NCBI RefSeq assembly: GCF_002266435.3
Contig: NZ_CP029426.2
Span: 3,192,001 to 3,256,000 of the forward strand
DNA: 64,000 nucleotides
DNA from: Bradyrhizobium amphicarpaeae
Lineage (GTDB): Bacteria > Pseudomonadota > Alphaproteobacteria > Rhizobiales > Xanthobacteraceae
Direction of reading: 5' to 3'
Positions within the stretch are counted from its first letter, which is position 1; each line of letters starts with the position of its first letter. A model generated the notes under the pieces. It was not told where the DNA came from, searched no databases, and was given only the letters and a program-made list of their open reading frames with translations. Shown here piece after piece: positions 1 to 8,187 of this stretch. The translations under genes and the position numbers were made by a program.

Positions 1-103
1 GAACGTCGCCAGCTCGATCGTCTACGCCTGGGTGATCACGATGCCGGCCTCGGCCATCGTGGCGGCGCTGACCTGGTGGGCGGTCAAGCTCTTCGTCAAG
101 TAA
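1..103 (+). CDS. pit: Inorganic phosphate transporter, C-terminal end only
   Basis: Reading from base 2, this open frame enters from outside the window and stops at a TAA at 101-103. The 33 visible residues contain a hydrophobic stretch with [10 protein letters not shown] and end in LFVK. That pattern matches the last membrane helix of PiT-family low-affinity phosphate/metal-phosphate symporters, which work in the inner membrane. Start and regulation lie outside the window. The last 8 bases overlap the 3' end of the sugE gene on the opposite strand. The assignment rests on a short tail, so other multi-helix transporters are not fully excluded. Confidence 0.7.
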   Translation, partial: NVASSIVYAWVITMPASAIVAALTWWAVKLFVK

Positions 104-410
104 CCAGCTTCAGCCCGACAATCCCGGCGACGATCAGCCCGATGCTGGCGAGACGGAGGGCGGTGGCCGGCTCGCCGAACAGGATGATGCCCAGCGTTGC
201 GGTGCCGACCGCGCCGATGCCGGTCCACGCCGCATAGGCGGTTCCAACGGGCAGCGATTTGAGGGCGAAGCCGAGCAGAATGACGCTGCCGGCCATGGCC
301 GCGAGCGTGACGACGGACGGAACGAGCCTGGTAAAGCCCTCGGTGTATTTCAGGCCGATCGCCCAGGTGATCTCGAGAAGGCCCGCGACGAACAGGATGC
401 TCCAGGCCAT
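96..410 (-). CDS. sugE: SMR-family guanidinium exporter SugE/Gdx
   Basis: A 104-residue protein with four predicted membrane helices, the full length of the small multidrug resistance family. Glu13, in [10 protein letters not shown] of helix 1, is the proton- and substrate-coupling residue. Gly10 and the Trp-rich helix 1 resemble the Gdx branch, which exports guanidinium, more than EmrE. The ATG at 410 is chosen because GGAGG lies 7 bases upstream; the longer frame to 533 would translate through the riboswitch. The two-hairpin guanidine-II element just upstream independently supports guanidinium as the substrate. A role in quaternary-ammonium resistance, the older name for the family, is less likely. 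Confidence 0.9.
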   Translation of the reverse strand: MAWSILFVAGLLEITWAIGLKYTEGFTRLVPSVVTLAAMAGSVILLGFALKSLPVGTAYAAWTGIGAVGTATLGIILFGEPATALRLASIGLIVAGIVGLKLVT

Positions 411-429
411 GGGTGACCCTCCATTCAAG

Positions 430-482
430 GCAGGGTCGTCCCCGCGGCTGACATGCTGATGGGCGGGGAGGTCGTCCTCCCC
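430..482 (-). promoter_or_regulatory. Guanidine-II (mini-ykkC) riboswitch upstream of sugE
   Basis: Read on the minus strand, two GC-rich hairpins each carry an ACGA loop. The first (482-465) is GGGGAGG-ACGA-CCTCCCC, a perfect 7-bp stem. The second (445-430) is GCGGGG-ACGA-CCCTGC, six pairs including one G-U. Twin short hairpins with ACGR tetraloops before a Shine-Dalgarno define the guanidine-II class, in which each loop binds guanidinium and the hairpins dock together. The second hairpin ends 19 bases before the sugE ATG, close to its GGAGG, so ligand binding probably controls access to the ribosome site. The gene it precedes is the classic target of this class. Confidence 0.92.
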
Positions 483-584
483 CAAGGCCAGTATGGCCAA
501 GGCCGATATGGGGCTGGCCGGAAGGCTCCGCAATCACCAAATGAGGCTTGATCAGGCCCGTTTTCCCTGCCACACGCTGCCGCC

Positions 585-2207
585 ATGTCCGACATCGCCA
601 CCACCACAGCCGAATCGCCGGCCCGTTCGCCGCTTGCCGCCGAAGTGGCGCGGCGGCGCACCTTTGCGATCATCTCCCATCCCGACGCCGGCAAGACCAC
701 GCTGACCGAAAAGCTGCTGCTGTTCGGCGGCGCCATCAATCTGGCCGGCCAGGTCAAGGCCAAGGGTGAGCGGCGCAACACGCGGTCGGACTGGATGAAG
801 ATCGAGCGCGAGCGCGGCATCTCGGTCGTGACCTCGGTGATGACCTTCGAGTTCGAGGGCCTCGTCTTCAACCTGCTGGACACGCCGGGCCACGAGGACT
901 TTTCGGAAGATACTTATCGCACGCTCACGGCAGTCGATTCCGCCGTGATGGTCATCGACGCCGCCAAGGGCATCGAGGCGCGCACACGCAAGCTGTTCGA
1001 GGTGTGCCGCCTGCGCGACATCCCGATCATCACCTTCATCAACAAGATGGACCGCGAGAGCCGCGACGTGTTCGAGCTGCTCGACGAGATCGAGAAGACG
1101 CTGGCGCTCGATACCACGCCGATGACATGGCCGGTCGGCCGTGGCCGCGACTTCCTCGGCACCTATGACGTCGTCAATGGCGGCGTGCGCCTGCTCGAAG
1201 GCGGCGGCGCCAAGACCGGCGCGGCCCAGCAGATCAAGATTGAGGAGCTGGCCAAGCTCAACGCCAATCTCGACGTCTCCGCCGTGAAGGAAGAGCTCGA
1301 ACTCGTCACGGAAGCCTCCAAGCCGTTCGAGCTCGATGCGTTCCGCGAGGGCCATCTGACGCCGGTCTATTTCGGCAGCGCGCTGCGCAATTTCGGCGTC
1401 GGCGACCTGCTGGAAGGCCTCGGCAAGTTCGCGCCGGAGCCGCGCGCGCAGGACAGCGACCAGCGCAGGGTCGAGGCCACCGATCCGCGCATGAGCGCCT
1501 TCGTTTTCAAGATCCAGGCCAACATGGATCCGAACCACCGCGACCGCATCGCGTTCGCGCGCCTGTGCTCCGGCAAGCTCAGCCGCGGCATGAAGGCCAA
1601 GCTGGTGCGCACCGGCAAGAGCATGCCGCTGTCGAGCCCGCAATTCTTCTTCGCGCAGGACCGTTCGGTCGCCGACGAAGCCTTCGCCGGCGACGTCGTC
1701 GGCATCCCCAATCACGGCACGTTGCGGATCGGGGATACGCTGACCGAGGGCGAGGATTTCAACTTCGTCGGCGTGCCGAGCTTTGCGCCGGAAATCGTCC
1801 GCCGCGTTCGCCTCACCGACGCGATGAAGGCCAAGAAGCTGAAGGAAGCGCTGCAGCAGATGTCGGAAGAGGGCGTGGTGCAGGTGTTTCGCCCGCGCGA
1901 CGGTGCGCCTGCGCTGGTCGGCGTGGTCGGTGCGCTGCAGCTCGACGTGCTGAAGGCGCGGCTGGAGGCGGAGTATTCTCTGCCGGTCGAGTTCGAGGTC
2001 AGCGAATTCCAGCTCGCGCGCTGGGTCTCCTCGGAGGACCGCAAGAAGCTCGACACCTTCATCGCCGCCAACACCTCCAGCATCGCCGACGACGTCGACG
2101 GCGATCCCGTCTATCTGGCGCGGAACGAATTCTATCTCGGCTACACCAAGGAGCGCGCCGAGGGCATCGAGTTCACCAACGTCAAGGACGTCAAGAAGAA
2201 GGGGTAG
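585..2207 (+). CDS. prfC: Peptide chain release factor 3 (GTPase)
   Basis: 540 residues, normal for RF3. This cytosolic translational GTPase recycles RF1/RF2 from the ribosome after peptide release. The GTPase motifs are complete: P-loop SHPDAGKTT at 31-39, RGIS in switch I near 77, DTPGH at 99-103 and NKMD at 153-156. The 60-90 region with RRNTRSDWMKIERERGIS is typical of RF3 rather than EF-G. The C-terminal domains (about 300-540) include the RF3 signature near FQLARWV. The gene stands alone, divergent from sugE, with a repeat element after its stop. Confidence 0.97.
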   Translation: MSDIATTTAESPARSPLAAEVARRRTFAIISHPDAGKTTLTEKLLLFGGAINLAGQVKAKGERRNTRSDWMKIERERGISVVTSVMTFEFEGLVFNLLDTPGHEDFSEDTYRTLTAVDSAVMVIDAAKGIEARTRKLFEVCRLRDIPIITFINKMDRESRDVFELLDEIEKTLALDTTPMTWPVGRGRDFLGTYDVVNGGVRLLEGGGAKTGAAQQIKIEELAKLNANLDVSAVKEELELVTEASKPFELDAFREGHLTPVYFGSALRNFGVGDLLEGLGKFAPEPRAQDSDQRRVEATDPRMSAFVFKIQANMDPNHRDRIAFARLCSGKLSRGMKAKLVRTGKSMPLSSPQFFFAQDRSVADEAFAGDVVGIPNHGTLRIGDTLTEGEDFNFVGVPSFAPEIVRRVRLTDAMKAKKLKEALQQMSEEGVVQVFRPRDGAPALVGVVGALQLDVLKARLEAEYSLPVEFEVSEFQLARWVSSEDRKKLDTFIAANTSSIADDVDGDPVYLARNEFYLGYTKERAEGIEFTNVKDVKKKG

Positions 2208-2224
2208 GGCGCGCTGTATCCTCC

Positions 2225-2329
2225 GCTGTCATTCCCCGCGAAGGCGGGGAATCCAGTATTCCAGAGATGCCGAGACTCATCTCAACGGCCGCGGCGTACT
2301 GGATCGCCCGGTCGAGCCGGGCGATGACA
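2225..2329. repeat. Palindromic intergenic repeat (REP/MITE-like)
   Basis: A 105-bp element begins TGTCATTCCCCGCGAAGG and ends GGGCGATGACA, so the ends are inverted (TGTCAT/ATGACA). Inside, ATCCAGTA and TACTGGAT form a second inverted pair, and each half contains its own hairpin. Elements with these ends are common between genes in Bradyrhizobium. Here it fills the gap after prfC and may act as a transcription terminator or mRNA stabiliser. Confidence 0.75.
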
Positions 2330-2421
2330 CCGTGCTTGAACGCAAGCAGTGAACGGCCGCTGGCTTGACGCGTTCATGGACGATGCCACGTTTCACCCAC
2401 GTTATTTGGTGAGCGCAAAAC

Positions 2422-2997
2422 ATGTGGCGCGGCATTCTTGTATTTCTTCTGCTGGCAGTCCCGGCGACCGCCCACGCGCGCCCGCGCCAGATCAATCCGA
2501 TCCCGTTCGCGCACGAGCCCTGCAGCGTGCTCGACGGCCGTCCCTGCACGCCCTCCTATTGCAGCCCGCTCGAACCCGGTCCCTGCATTCCCGAGATCGA
2601 CTATCCCACCGGCCAGAACCTCCAGCTCACCATCGAGAGCGTGCCGGCGGAAGCCGACCGCGCCAGATATCAAAAGCCTGATCACGATCTCGACACGATC
2701 GGCGACCTTTTCGCCGAGCTGCGCAGCTGCTGGTCGCCGCCATCGGACAATGCGCGCGCGGGCATGCAGATGTCGGTGCGTTTCAGCTTCAACAGGGCCG
2801 GTGGCCTGATCGGCCCGCCGCGCTTCACCTTCGCGACCCCAGGCGTTCCGGCCGACACCCGCACGACCTATCTGAAGGCGATCAATTCATCGCTGAACGC
2901 CTGCCTGCCGCTGAAATTCACCGGCGGACTCGCCGGCGCCCTGGCCGGGCGGCCGATCGCGATCCGCTATGTCGATAATCGCGAGTTGGGCCGGTAG
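2422..2997 (+). CDS. Secreted protein of unknown function
   Basis: 191 residues beginning with a signal peptide (MWRGILVFLLLAVPATAHA, cleavage near residue 19-20), so it is probably periplasmic. The region after the signal is rich in Pro and Cys (PCSVLDGRPCTPSYCSPLEPGPC), giving four to five cysteines that could form disulfides. The second half (about 90-190) has alternating hydrophobic strands, FSFNRAGGLIGPPRFTF and PIAIRYVD. This resembles the C-terminal fold of TonB/TolA-like proteins, but no diagnostic motif is present. It is followed by an NnrU-like gene 69 bases downstream. I do not recognise a specific family. Confidence 0.75.
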   Translation: MWRGILVFLLLAVPATAHARPRQINPIPFAHEPCSVLDGRPCTPSYCSPLEPGPCIPEIDYPTGQNLQLTIESVPAEADRARYQKPDHDLDTIGDLFAELRSCWSPPSDNARAGMQMSVRFSFNRAGGLIGPPRFTFATPGVPADTRTTYLKAINSSLNACLPLKFTGGLAGALAGRPIAIRYVDNRELGR

Positions 2998-3066
2998 CGC
3001 ATCAGTTGCGACCTGCGCCCAATCGATGATACGCCATTGGCGGGGGCTGCTTGAGGGGAGGATGTC

Positions 3067-3651
3067 GTGGGTCTGCTGGTCATGATCCTGGGGCTGGTGC
3101 TGTTCTTCGCCGCCCATGTGTTCACCACGAAACGAGAGGCGCGCGCGCAGGCGATCGCAAGGCTGGGTGAGGGGACCTACAAGATCCTCTATGCATTGGT
3201 CTCGCTCGCGGGTCTCGCGCTGATCATCTGGGGCTTCGCGCATTATCGTGCGACGGGATGGATCGACGTCTGGTATCCGCCGAAGGCGATGAAGCACATC
3301 ACGGTCGCGCTGATGCTGCCTGCGGTCATTTTGGTGGTCGCCTCTTATCTGCGCGGCCGGATCTACGCGACGCTGAAGCATCCGATGCTGGCCGGTATCA
3401 AGCTGTGGGCTGCGGCGCATCTTCTGGCCAACGGCGATCTCGGCTCCATCATCCTGTTCGGCTCGTTCCTGGGCTGGGCGGTGTTCGACCGCATCTCGCT
3501 GAAGCATCGCACCGACGCCGGAGGTCCGCCGATCCCGGTCGGCGGCGTCAGCAACGATCTGATCGCAGTGGCGGTCGGTGTCGTCGCCTATCTCGCGCTG
3601 GCCTTCGCGTTTCATCCGGTCGTCATCGGCGTTCCCGTGATTGGGGCTTAA
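3067..3651 (+). CDS. NnrU-family integral membrane protein
   Basis: 194 residues with about five to six membrane helices. The N-terminal helix MGLLVMILGLVLFFAAHVFTT and the later LKHPMLAGIKLWAAAHLLANGD are characteristic of NnrU. Proteins of this family are linked to nitric oxide/denitrification regulons and resemble isoprenoid-processing membrane enzymes. The start is GTG at 3067, with GGAGG 7 bases upstream. No denitrification genes are nearby, so the family name should not be taken as proof of a role in nitrogen-oxide metabolism. Confidence 0.85.
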   Translation: MGLLVMILGLVLFFAAHVFTTKREARAQAIARLGEGTYKILYALVSLAGLALIIWGFAHYRATGWIDVWYPPKAMKHITVALMLPAVILVVASYLRGRIYATLKHPMLAGIKLWAAAHLLANGDLGSIILFGSFLGWAVFDRISLKHRTDAGGPPIPVGGVSNDLIAVAVGVVAYLALAFAFHPVVIGVPVIGA

Positions 3652-3723
3652 CCGGTCGGCATAAGACGTGATCCGGCTATCCATGGGCGGAAGGTGACAA
3701 AACAACAAGCCGAGGGCATTCCG

Positions 3724-5304
3724 ATGGACTGGTCGCAATCTCAGATCCCGCCGATGCGGTTCGTGGCGCGTTTTGGCGATCGGGTGGTGCCGGCGTTCGC
3801 GGAGCGCCCTAAAAACATATGGGAGATGGTCACGAGCGCTGCGGCGCGAAATCCTGACGGTGATGCACTCATCTGCGGTGAGCGGCGTCTTCGCTGGCGT
3901 GATGTTGTGCCCCAGGCGGCGCAAATGTCTGCGGGTTTCCGCGAGAAGGGCCTGCGGCGTGGCGACCGTATCGCGCTCTTGCTCGGCAATCGCATTGAGT
4001 TCGTGTTGTCAATGCTCGCTGCGGCTCAGCTTGGGCTCGTGACTGTGCTGCTATCGACGAGACAACAGAAGCCGGAAATCGCCTATGTACTGGCCGATTG
4101 TGGCGCGAAGCTCTTGCTTTTCGAAGCGGCACTTGCCGATCGGCTGCCCGATGCCGGCGAGGTGCCAGATCTGAAACATCGGATCGCCGTGGACGACGAT
4201 ATTGCGCTTTCGGACCTTGCCATTCTTGCGGATTTGCCGCCGCTGGAAGAGGCATGCGACGTGGATGAAGAGGACATCGCGATGATCCTCTATACTTCGG
4301 GCACCACTGGCAAGCCGAAGGGCGCGATGCTCGCCCATTGCAACATCGTCCATTCATCGATGGTGTTCGTGTCCTGCCTGCAATTGACGGAGGCGGATCG
4401 ATCGATCGCGGCGGTGCCGCTTGGCCATGTCACCGGTGTGGTCGCCAACATCACGACGATGATCCGCTGCGCCGGCGCGCTGATCATCATGCCCGAGTTC
4501 AAGGCGGCCGAGTACCTCAAGCTCGCCGCGCGCGAGCGCGTCACCTACACGGTGATGGTGCCGGCGATGTACAATCTCTGCCTGCTGCAGCCCGATTTCG
4601 ACAGCTACGACCTGTCGAGCTGGCGCATCGGCGGCTTCGGCGGCGCGCCGATGCCGGTCGCGACCATCGAGAAGCTCAAGGCGACCATTCCCGGCCTGAA
4701 GCTGATGAACTGCTACGGCGCGACCGAGACGACGTCGCCCTCGACGATCATGCCGGGCGAGCTGACCGAGAGCCATATCGACAGCGTCGGCCTCCCGTGC
4801 CCAGGCGCGCGCATCGTGGCGATGGACCCTGATGGCCGCGAGCTGCCTCCTGGCGGGATCGGCGAGCTCTGGATCCAGAGCGCTTCCGTCATCAAGGGCT
4901 ATTGGAATAATCCGAAGGCCACCGCCGAGAGCTTCACCAGCGGTTTCTGGCACTCGGGCGATCTCGGCTCGGTCGATGCGGACGGCTTCGTGCGCGTGTT
5001 CGACCGGCAGAAGGACATGATCAATCGCGGCGGTCTGAAGATCTATTCGGCCGAGGTGGAATCCGTGCTGGCCGGGCATCCCGCCGCGATCATCGCCAAG
5101 GCCTGCCCAGTCCTCGGCGAGCGCGTCCACGCCGTGGTGGTGACGCGTGCGCCGGTCGCCGGCGAGATCTTGCGCGCCTGGTGCGCCGAGCGCCTGTCCG
5201 ACTACAAGGTTCCCGAGACCATGGCGATCACACCCGAGCCGCTGCCGCGCAACGCCAACGGCAAGGTGCTGAAGCGGCAGCTCCGGGAGCTCTTGGGCGC
5301 TTGA
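3724..5304 (+). CDS. AMP-forming acyl-CoA ligase (class I adenylate-forming enzyme)
   Basis: About 526 residues from the ATG at 3724, which has GAGGG 7 bases upstream; a GTG at 3694 would add 10 residues. It should activate a carboxylic acid with ATP and join it to CoA. The P-loop-like YTSGTTGKPKGAM is near residue 190, the A5 motif NCYGATET near 325, the ADP-binding SGDLG near 410, and the terminal lysine motif PRNANGKVLKRQ near 510. The substrate is not predictable; benzoate-, fatty-acid- and cyclohexane-carboxylate-type ligases all fit. Codon use shifts sharply near base 4430, which suggests a recombinant gene. Confidence 0.9.
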   Translation: MDWSQSQIPPMRFVARFGDRVVPAFAERPKNIWEMVTSAAARNPDGDALICGERRLRWRDVVPQAAQMSAGFREKGLRRGDRIALLLGNRIEFVLSMLAAAQLGLVTVLLSTRQQKPEIAYVLADCGAKLLLFEAALADRLPDAGEVPDLKHRIAVDDDIALSDLAILADLPPLEEACDVDEEDIAMILYTSGTTGKPKGAMLAHCNIVHSSMVFVSCLQLTEADRSIAAVPLGHVTGVVANITTMIRCAGALIIMPEFKAAEYLKLAARERVTYTVMVPAMYNLCLLQPDFDSYDLSSWRIGGFGGAPMPVATIEKLKATIPGLKLMNCYGATETTSPSTIMPGELTESHIDSVGLPCPGARIVAMDPDGRELPPGGIGELWIQSASVIKGYWNNPKATAESFTSGFWHSGDLGSVDADGFVRVFDRQKDMINRGGLKIYSAEVESVLAGHPAAIIAKACPVLGERVHAVVVTRAPVAGEILRAWCAERLSDYKVPETMAITPEPLPRNANGKVLKRQLRELLGA

Positions 5305-5470
5305 GCCCGGCAGGCGCCTGCGGGCTGTCCCGGGTGGTTAACGCCTTGATCGGGCTCGCTTTGCCTTGCCAGCGCCATATCGTTAGGGTACCTCGCCGCC
5401 ACGTGGGGGACGGGATTCCTGACGCGAACGCTTCGGCGCGCGCACCCGGACGGGCATGGGATTAGCATAA

Positions 5471-6124
5471 GTGTCTGAATTATTTGACGAAGTCGACGAG
5501 GAAGTCCGTCGCGAACAGCTCAAGAAGCTGTGGGATAGATACTCGGTCCACTTCATCGCCCTGATGGTGCTGGTCGTGGCGGCCGTGGGCGGCTGGCGCG
5601 GCTATCAGTATCTGGAGGCCAAGAAGGCCGCCGAGGCTGGCGCCGCCTTCGAGAAGGCGGCCGAACTGTCCGACCAGGACAAGCATGCCGAGGCGGAGGC
5701 CGCCTTCACCGAGCTCGCCGCCAAGGCGCCGTCGGGCTATCGCACCCTGGCGCGGCTGCGCGCCGCGGCCGAGGCGGCGCCCCGCGACGCCAAGGCTGCC
5801 GCCAAGATGTATGACGACATCGCTGCCGACCGCAGCGTCGGTGGTGAGTGGCAGGATCTGGCCAGGATCCGCGCCGCCGGTCTGCTGCTGGACAGCGCGC
5901 CCTATGCCGAGATGCAGCAGCGGCTGGAGCCTTCCGCGGCACCCAAATCGACCTTCCGCCACAGCGCCCGCGAGATGCTGGCGCTGTCGGCGTGGCGCAA
6001 CAACGACATGACCGCGGCCCGCAAATGGCTCGACGCGATCGGTGAAGACGGCGAAACGCCGCCCGGCCTGCGCTCGCGGGCCGAGGCGCTCCAGGCCCTG
6101 CTTCCGCCCGTCGCCAAGAGCTGA
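5471..6124 (+). CDS. Membrane-anchored tetratricopeptide-like protein (YfgM-like)
   Basis: 217 residues from a GTG start. A short acidic cytosolic N-terminus (SELFDEVDEEVRREQLKKLWDRY) precedes one membrane helix at about 28-46 and a helical, Ala-rich periplasmic domain of TPR type. This arrangement matches YfgM, a SecYEG-associated protein that often lies, as here, just upstream of the lipoprotein and der (in E. coli yfgM-bamB-der). The stop codon lies inside the first copy of a 28-bp tandem repeat. Start choice rests on the conserved N-terminal motif rather than on a strong Shine-Dalgarno. Confidence 0.85.
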   Translation: MSELFDEVDEEVRREQLKKLWDRYSVHFIALMVLVVAAVGGWRGYQYLEAKKAAEAGAAFEKAAELSDQDKHAEAEAAFTELAAKAPSGYRTLARLRAAAEAAPRDAKAAAKMYDDIAADRSVGGEWQDLARIRAAGLLLDSAPYAEMQQRLEPSAAPKSTFRHSAREMLALSAWRNNDMTAARKWLDAIGEDGETPPGLRSRAEALQALLPPVAKS

Positions 6125-6172
6125 GCAAGAAGAGCTGAGTACAGAGAGCTGAGCAAGAAGAGCTGAATACGG
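6117..6172 (+). repeat. 28-bp tandem duplication across a stop codon
   Basis: Two adjacent 28-bp copies, 6117-6144 and 6145-6172, both begin AGAGCTGAGCAAGAAGAGCT. They differ at two positions near the 3' end. The first copy contains the TPR gene's last codon and stop. The second lies in the short gap before the lipoprotein gene. A recent local duplication is the simplest reading. Confidence 0.9.
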
Positions 6173-6197
6173 CTCTCTGACCTAGACGAGATACGAT

Positions 6198-6752
6198 ATG
6201 CGCCGCACGCCACGCTTGATCGCAGCCGCCGTCCTGATCGCCTTCACGGGCGTCCTGGGCGGCTGCTCCAGCTTCGATCCAAGCGACATGCTCGACTTCC
6301 TCGACACCAAGAAGAAGCTGCCGGGCGACCGCAAGCCGGTCTTCCCGGAGGGCGTGCCGGGCCTCGAGCAGGGCGTCCCGAAGGAAATGTACAAGGGCGC
6401 GCAGCAGCAACAGCCGGATCCGAACGCGCCTGCCGTCGCGGCTTTGCCTGCGGAGCCGCAGCCCGAGCCCGCCAAGCCGGCGAAGGGAGCCAAGGCGAAG
6501 CACACGAGGCAGCCCGCCGCCGCAGCCGTCGCGCCCGCGGAGCCGCCCGCCGGCGAAGTCGACGGCGAGGCCCAGCCGGAGGCGGCGCCGGCCACGGCCG
6601 CTCCGCCGCCCAAGCACAAGATCGTCCGCAAGCGCACCACTGCGCCGCCGCCGGACCAGCCGGTCCAGCAGGCGCAGCCGACCCAGACCACGCAGCAGCA
6701 ATCGCAGGGAGCCTTCCCGGCGCCGCTGCCGAGCGGCAGCTTCTCGCGCTAA
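6198..6752 (+). CDS. Pro/Ala/Gln-rich lipoprotein upstream of der
   Basis: 184 residues with a lipoprotein signal whose lipobox LGGC places the acylated Cys at residue 23. After a short conserved-looking part (CSSFDPSDMLDFLDTKKKLPGDRKPVFPEG in pieces), the rest is low-complexity Ala/Pro/Lys/Gln, probably an extended periplasmic tether. Position between the YfgM-like gene and der corresponds to where BamB sits in many proteobacteria. However, there is no beta-propeller: this is a much shorter protein, so it is not BamB itself. It may be an outer-membrane or peptidoglycan-spanning linker. Confidence 0.8.
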   Translation: MRRTPRLIAAAVLIAFTGVLGGCSSFDPSDMLDFLDTKKKLPGDRKPVFPEGVPGLEQGVPKEMYKGAQQQQPDPNAPAVAALPAEPQPEPAKPAKGAKAKHTRQPAAAAVAPAEPPAGEVDGEAQPEAAPATAAPPPKHKIVRKRTTAPPPDQPVQQAQPTQTTQQQSQGAFPAPLPSGSFSR

Positions 6753-6801
6753 TTTTTTCCTTTCATTGACAGGCGCGGCTCCGGCAGCGCACGAATGACC
6801 G

Positions 6802-8187
6802 ATGTCCTTCACGATCGCCATCATCGGCCGACCCAATGTCGGCAAATCGACGCTGTTCAACCGCCTGGTTGGGCAGAAGCTCGCGCTCGTCGATGACCTG
6901 CCCGGGGTCACCCGCGACCGCCGCGAGGGTGAGGCCAGGCTCGGCGATCTCGAATTCACCATCATTGATACCGCCGGCCTCGACGAGGGCGCCAAGGGCT
7001 CGCTGACCGCGCGCATGCAGGAGCAGACCGAGACCGCGATCGCGCAGGCCGACGCACTGTTCTTCGTCATCGATGCCCGCGTCGGCCTCACGCCCACCGA
7101 CCGCGCCTTCGCCGATTTCGCCCGCAAGGCCAACAAGCCGGTGCTGCTGGTCGCCAACAAGAGCGAGGGCAAGCACGGCGATGCCGGCGCGATGGAGTCC
7201 TTCGCGCTCGGCCTGGGCGATCCCATCCAGATCTCGGCCGAGCATGGCGAGGGCATGGGCGAGCTCTACGATGCGCTCGCCAAGCTGATGCCGGAGCCTG
7301 TCGAAGACGATGAGGCCGAGGACGACGACGCGCCGCTCACCGAGGAAGAGGCCGCGACCCGCCCGATCCGGGTCGCCATCGTCGGCCGGCCCAATGCCGG
7401 CAAATCGACGCTGATCAACCATCTGCTCGGCGAGGAACGTCTGCTGACGAGCCCCGAGGCCGGCACCACGCGCGACTCCATCGCGGTCGAGATCAACTGG
7501 AAGGGCCGCGAGTTTCGCGTGTTCGATACCGCTGGTCTCCGCCGGCGCTCCCGCATCGAGGAGAAGCTGGAAAAGCTCTCGGTCGCCGACGCCCTGCGCG
7601 CGGTCCGTTTTGCCGAAGTCGTCGTGATGATGATGGATTCGCAGAACCGGTTCGAGGAGCAGGATTTGCGCATCGCCGACCTGATCGAGCGCGAGGGCCG
7701 CGCGGTCGTGCTCGCCGTCAACAAATGGGATCTGATGGAGAGCAAGGGGGGCGGCGCGATCTCGAACCTGCGCCGCGATGCCGATCATCTGCTGCCGCAG
7801 ATCAAGGGCGTGCCGATCGTCGCCGTCTCGGGCCTGATGGGCGAGGGCATCGATCGGCTGATGCAGGCGATCCAGGACGCCTATGCGCTCTGGAACAAGC
7901 GCGTGTCGACGTCGGCATTGAACCGCTGGTTCGAGCAGGCAGTCCAGGCCAATCCGCCGCCGGCCGTGTCCGGCCGCAGGCTCAAGCTGAATTACATCAC
8001 CCAGACCAAGGCGCGCCCGCCGAGCTTCGTGTTGTTCTGCTCGCGCGCCGACGCAGTGCCGCAGTCCTATCTGCGCTATCTCATCAATTCCATGCGCGAG
8101 ACTTTCGAGCTGCCGGGTACGCCGGTGCGTATCACCTTGCGCGAGAAGGCCAATCCCTTCGCCCACAAGCGAAAGCGGCCGTCGTGA
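6802..8187 (+). CDS. der: Ribosome-assembly GTPase Der (EngA)
   Basis: 461 residues with two tandem GTPase domains, the unique architecture of Der, needed for 50S subunit maturation. Domain 1 has GRPNVGKST at 9-17 and DTAG near 55; domain 2 has GRPNAGKST at about 194-202 and DTAGLRRRS near 240. The C-terminal KH-like domain includes [18 protein letters not shown] near 393. An acidic linker ([11 protein letters not shown]) joins the two GTPase domains. The stop TGA overlaps the GTG start of the following MFS gene by four bases, so the two are translationally coupled. Confidence 0.98.
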   Translation: MSFTIAIIGRPNVGKSTLFNRLVGQKLALVDDLPGVTRDRREGEARLGDLEFTIIDTAGLDEGAKGSLTARMQEQTETAIAQADALFFVIDARVGLTPTDRAFADFARKANKPVLLVANKSEGKHGDAGAMESFALGLGDPIQISAEHGEGMGELYDALAKLMPEPVEDDEAEDDDAPLTEEEAATRPIRVAIVGRPNAGKSTLINHLLGEERLLTSPEAGTTRDSIAVEINWKGREFRVFDTAGLRRRSRIEEKLEKLSVADALRAVRFAEVVVMMMDSQNRFEEQDLRIADLIEREGRAVVLAVNKWDLMESKGGGAISNLRRDADHLLPQIKGVPIVAVSGLMGEGIDRLMQAIQDAYALWNKRVSTSALNRWFEQAVQANPPPAVSGRRLKLNYITQTKARPPSFVLFCSRADAVPQSYLRYLINSMRETFELPGTPVRITLREKANPFAHKRKRPS

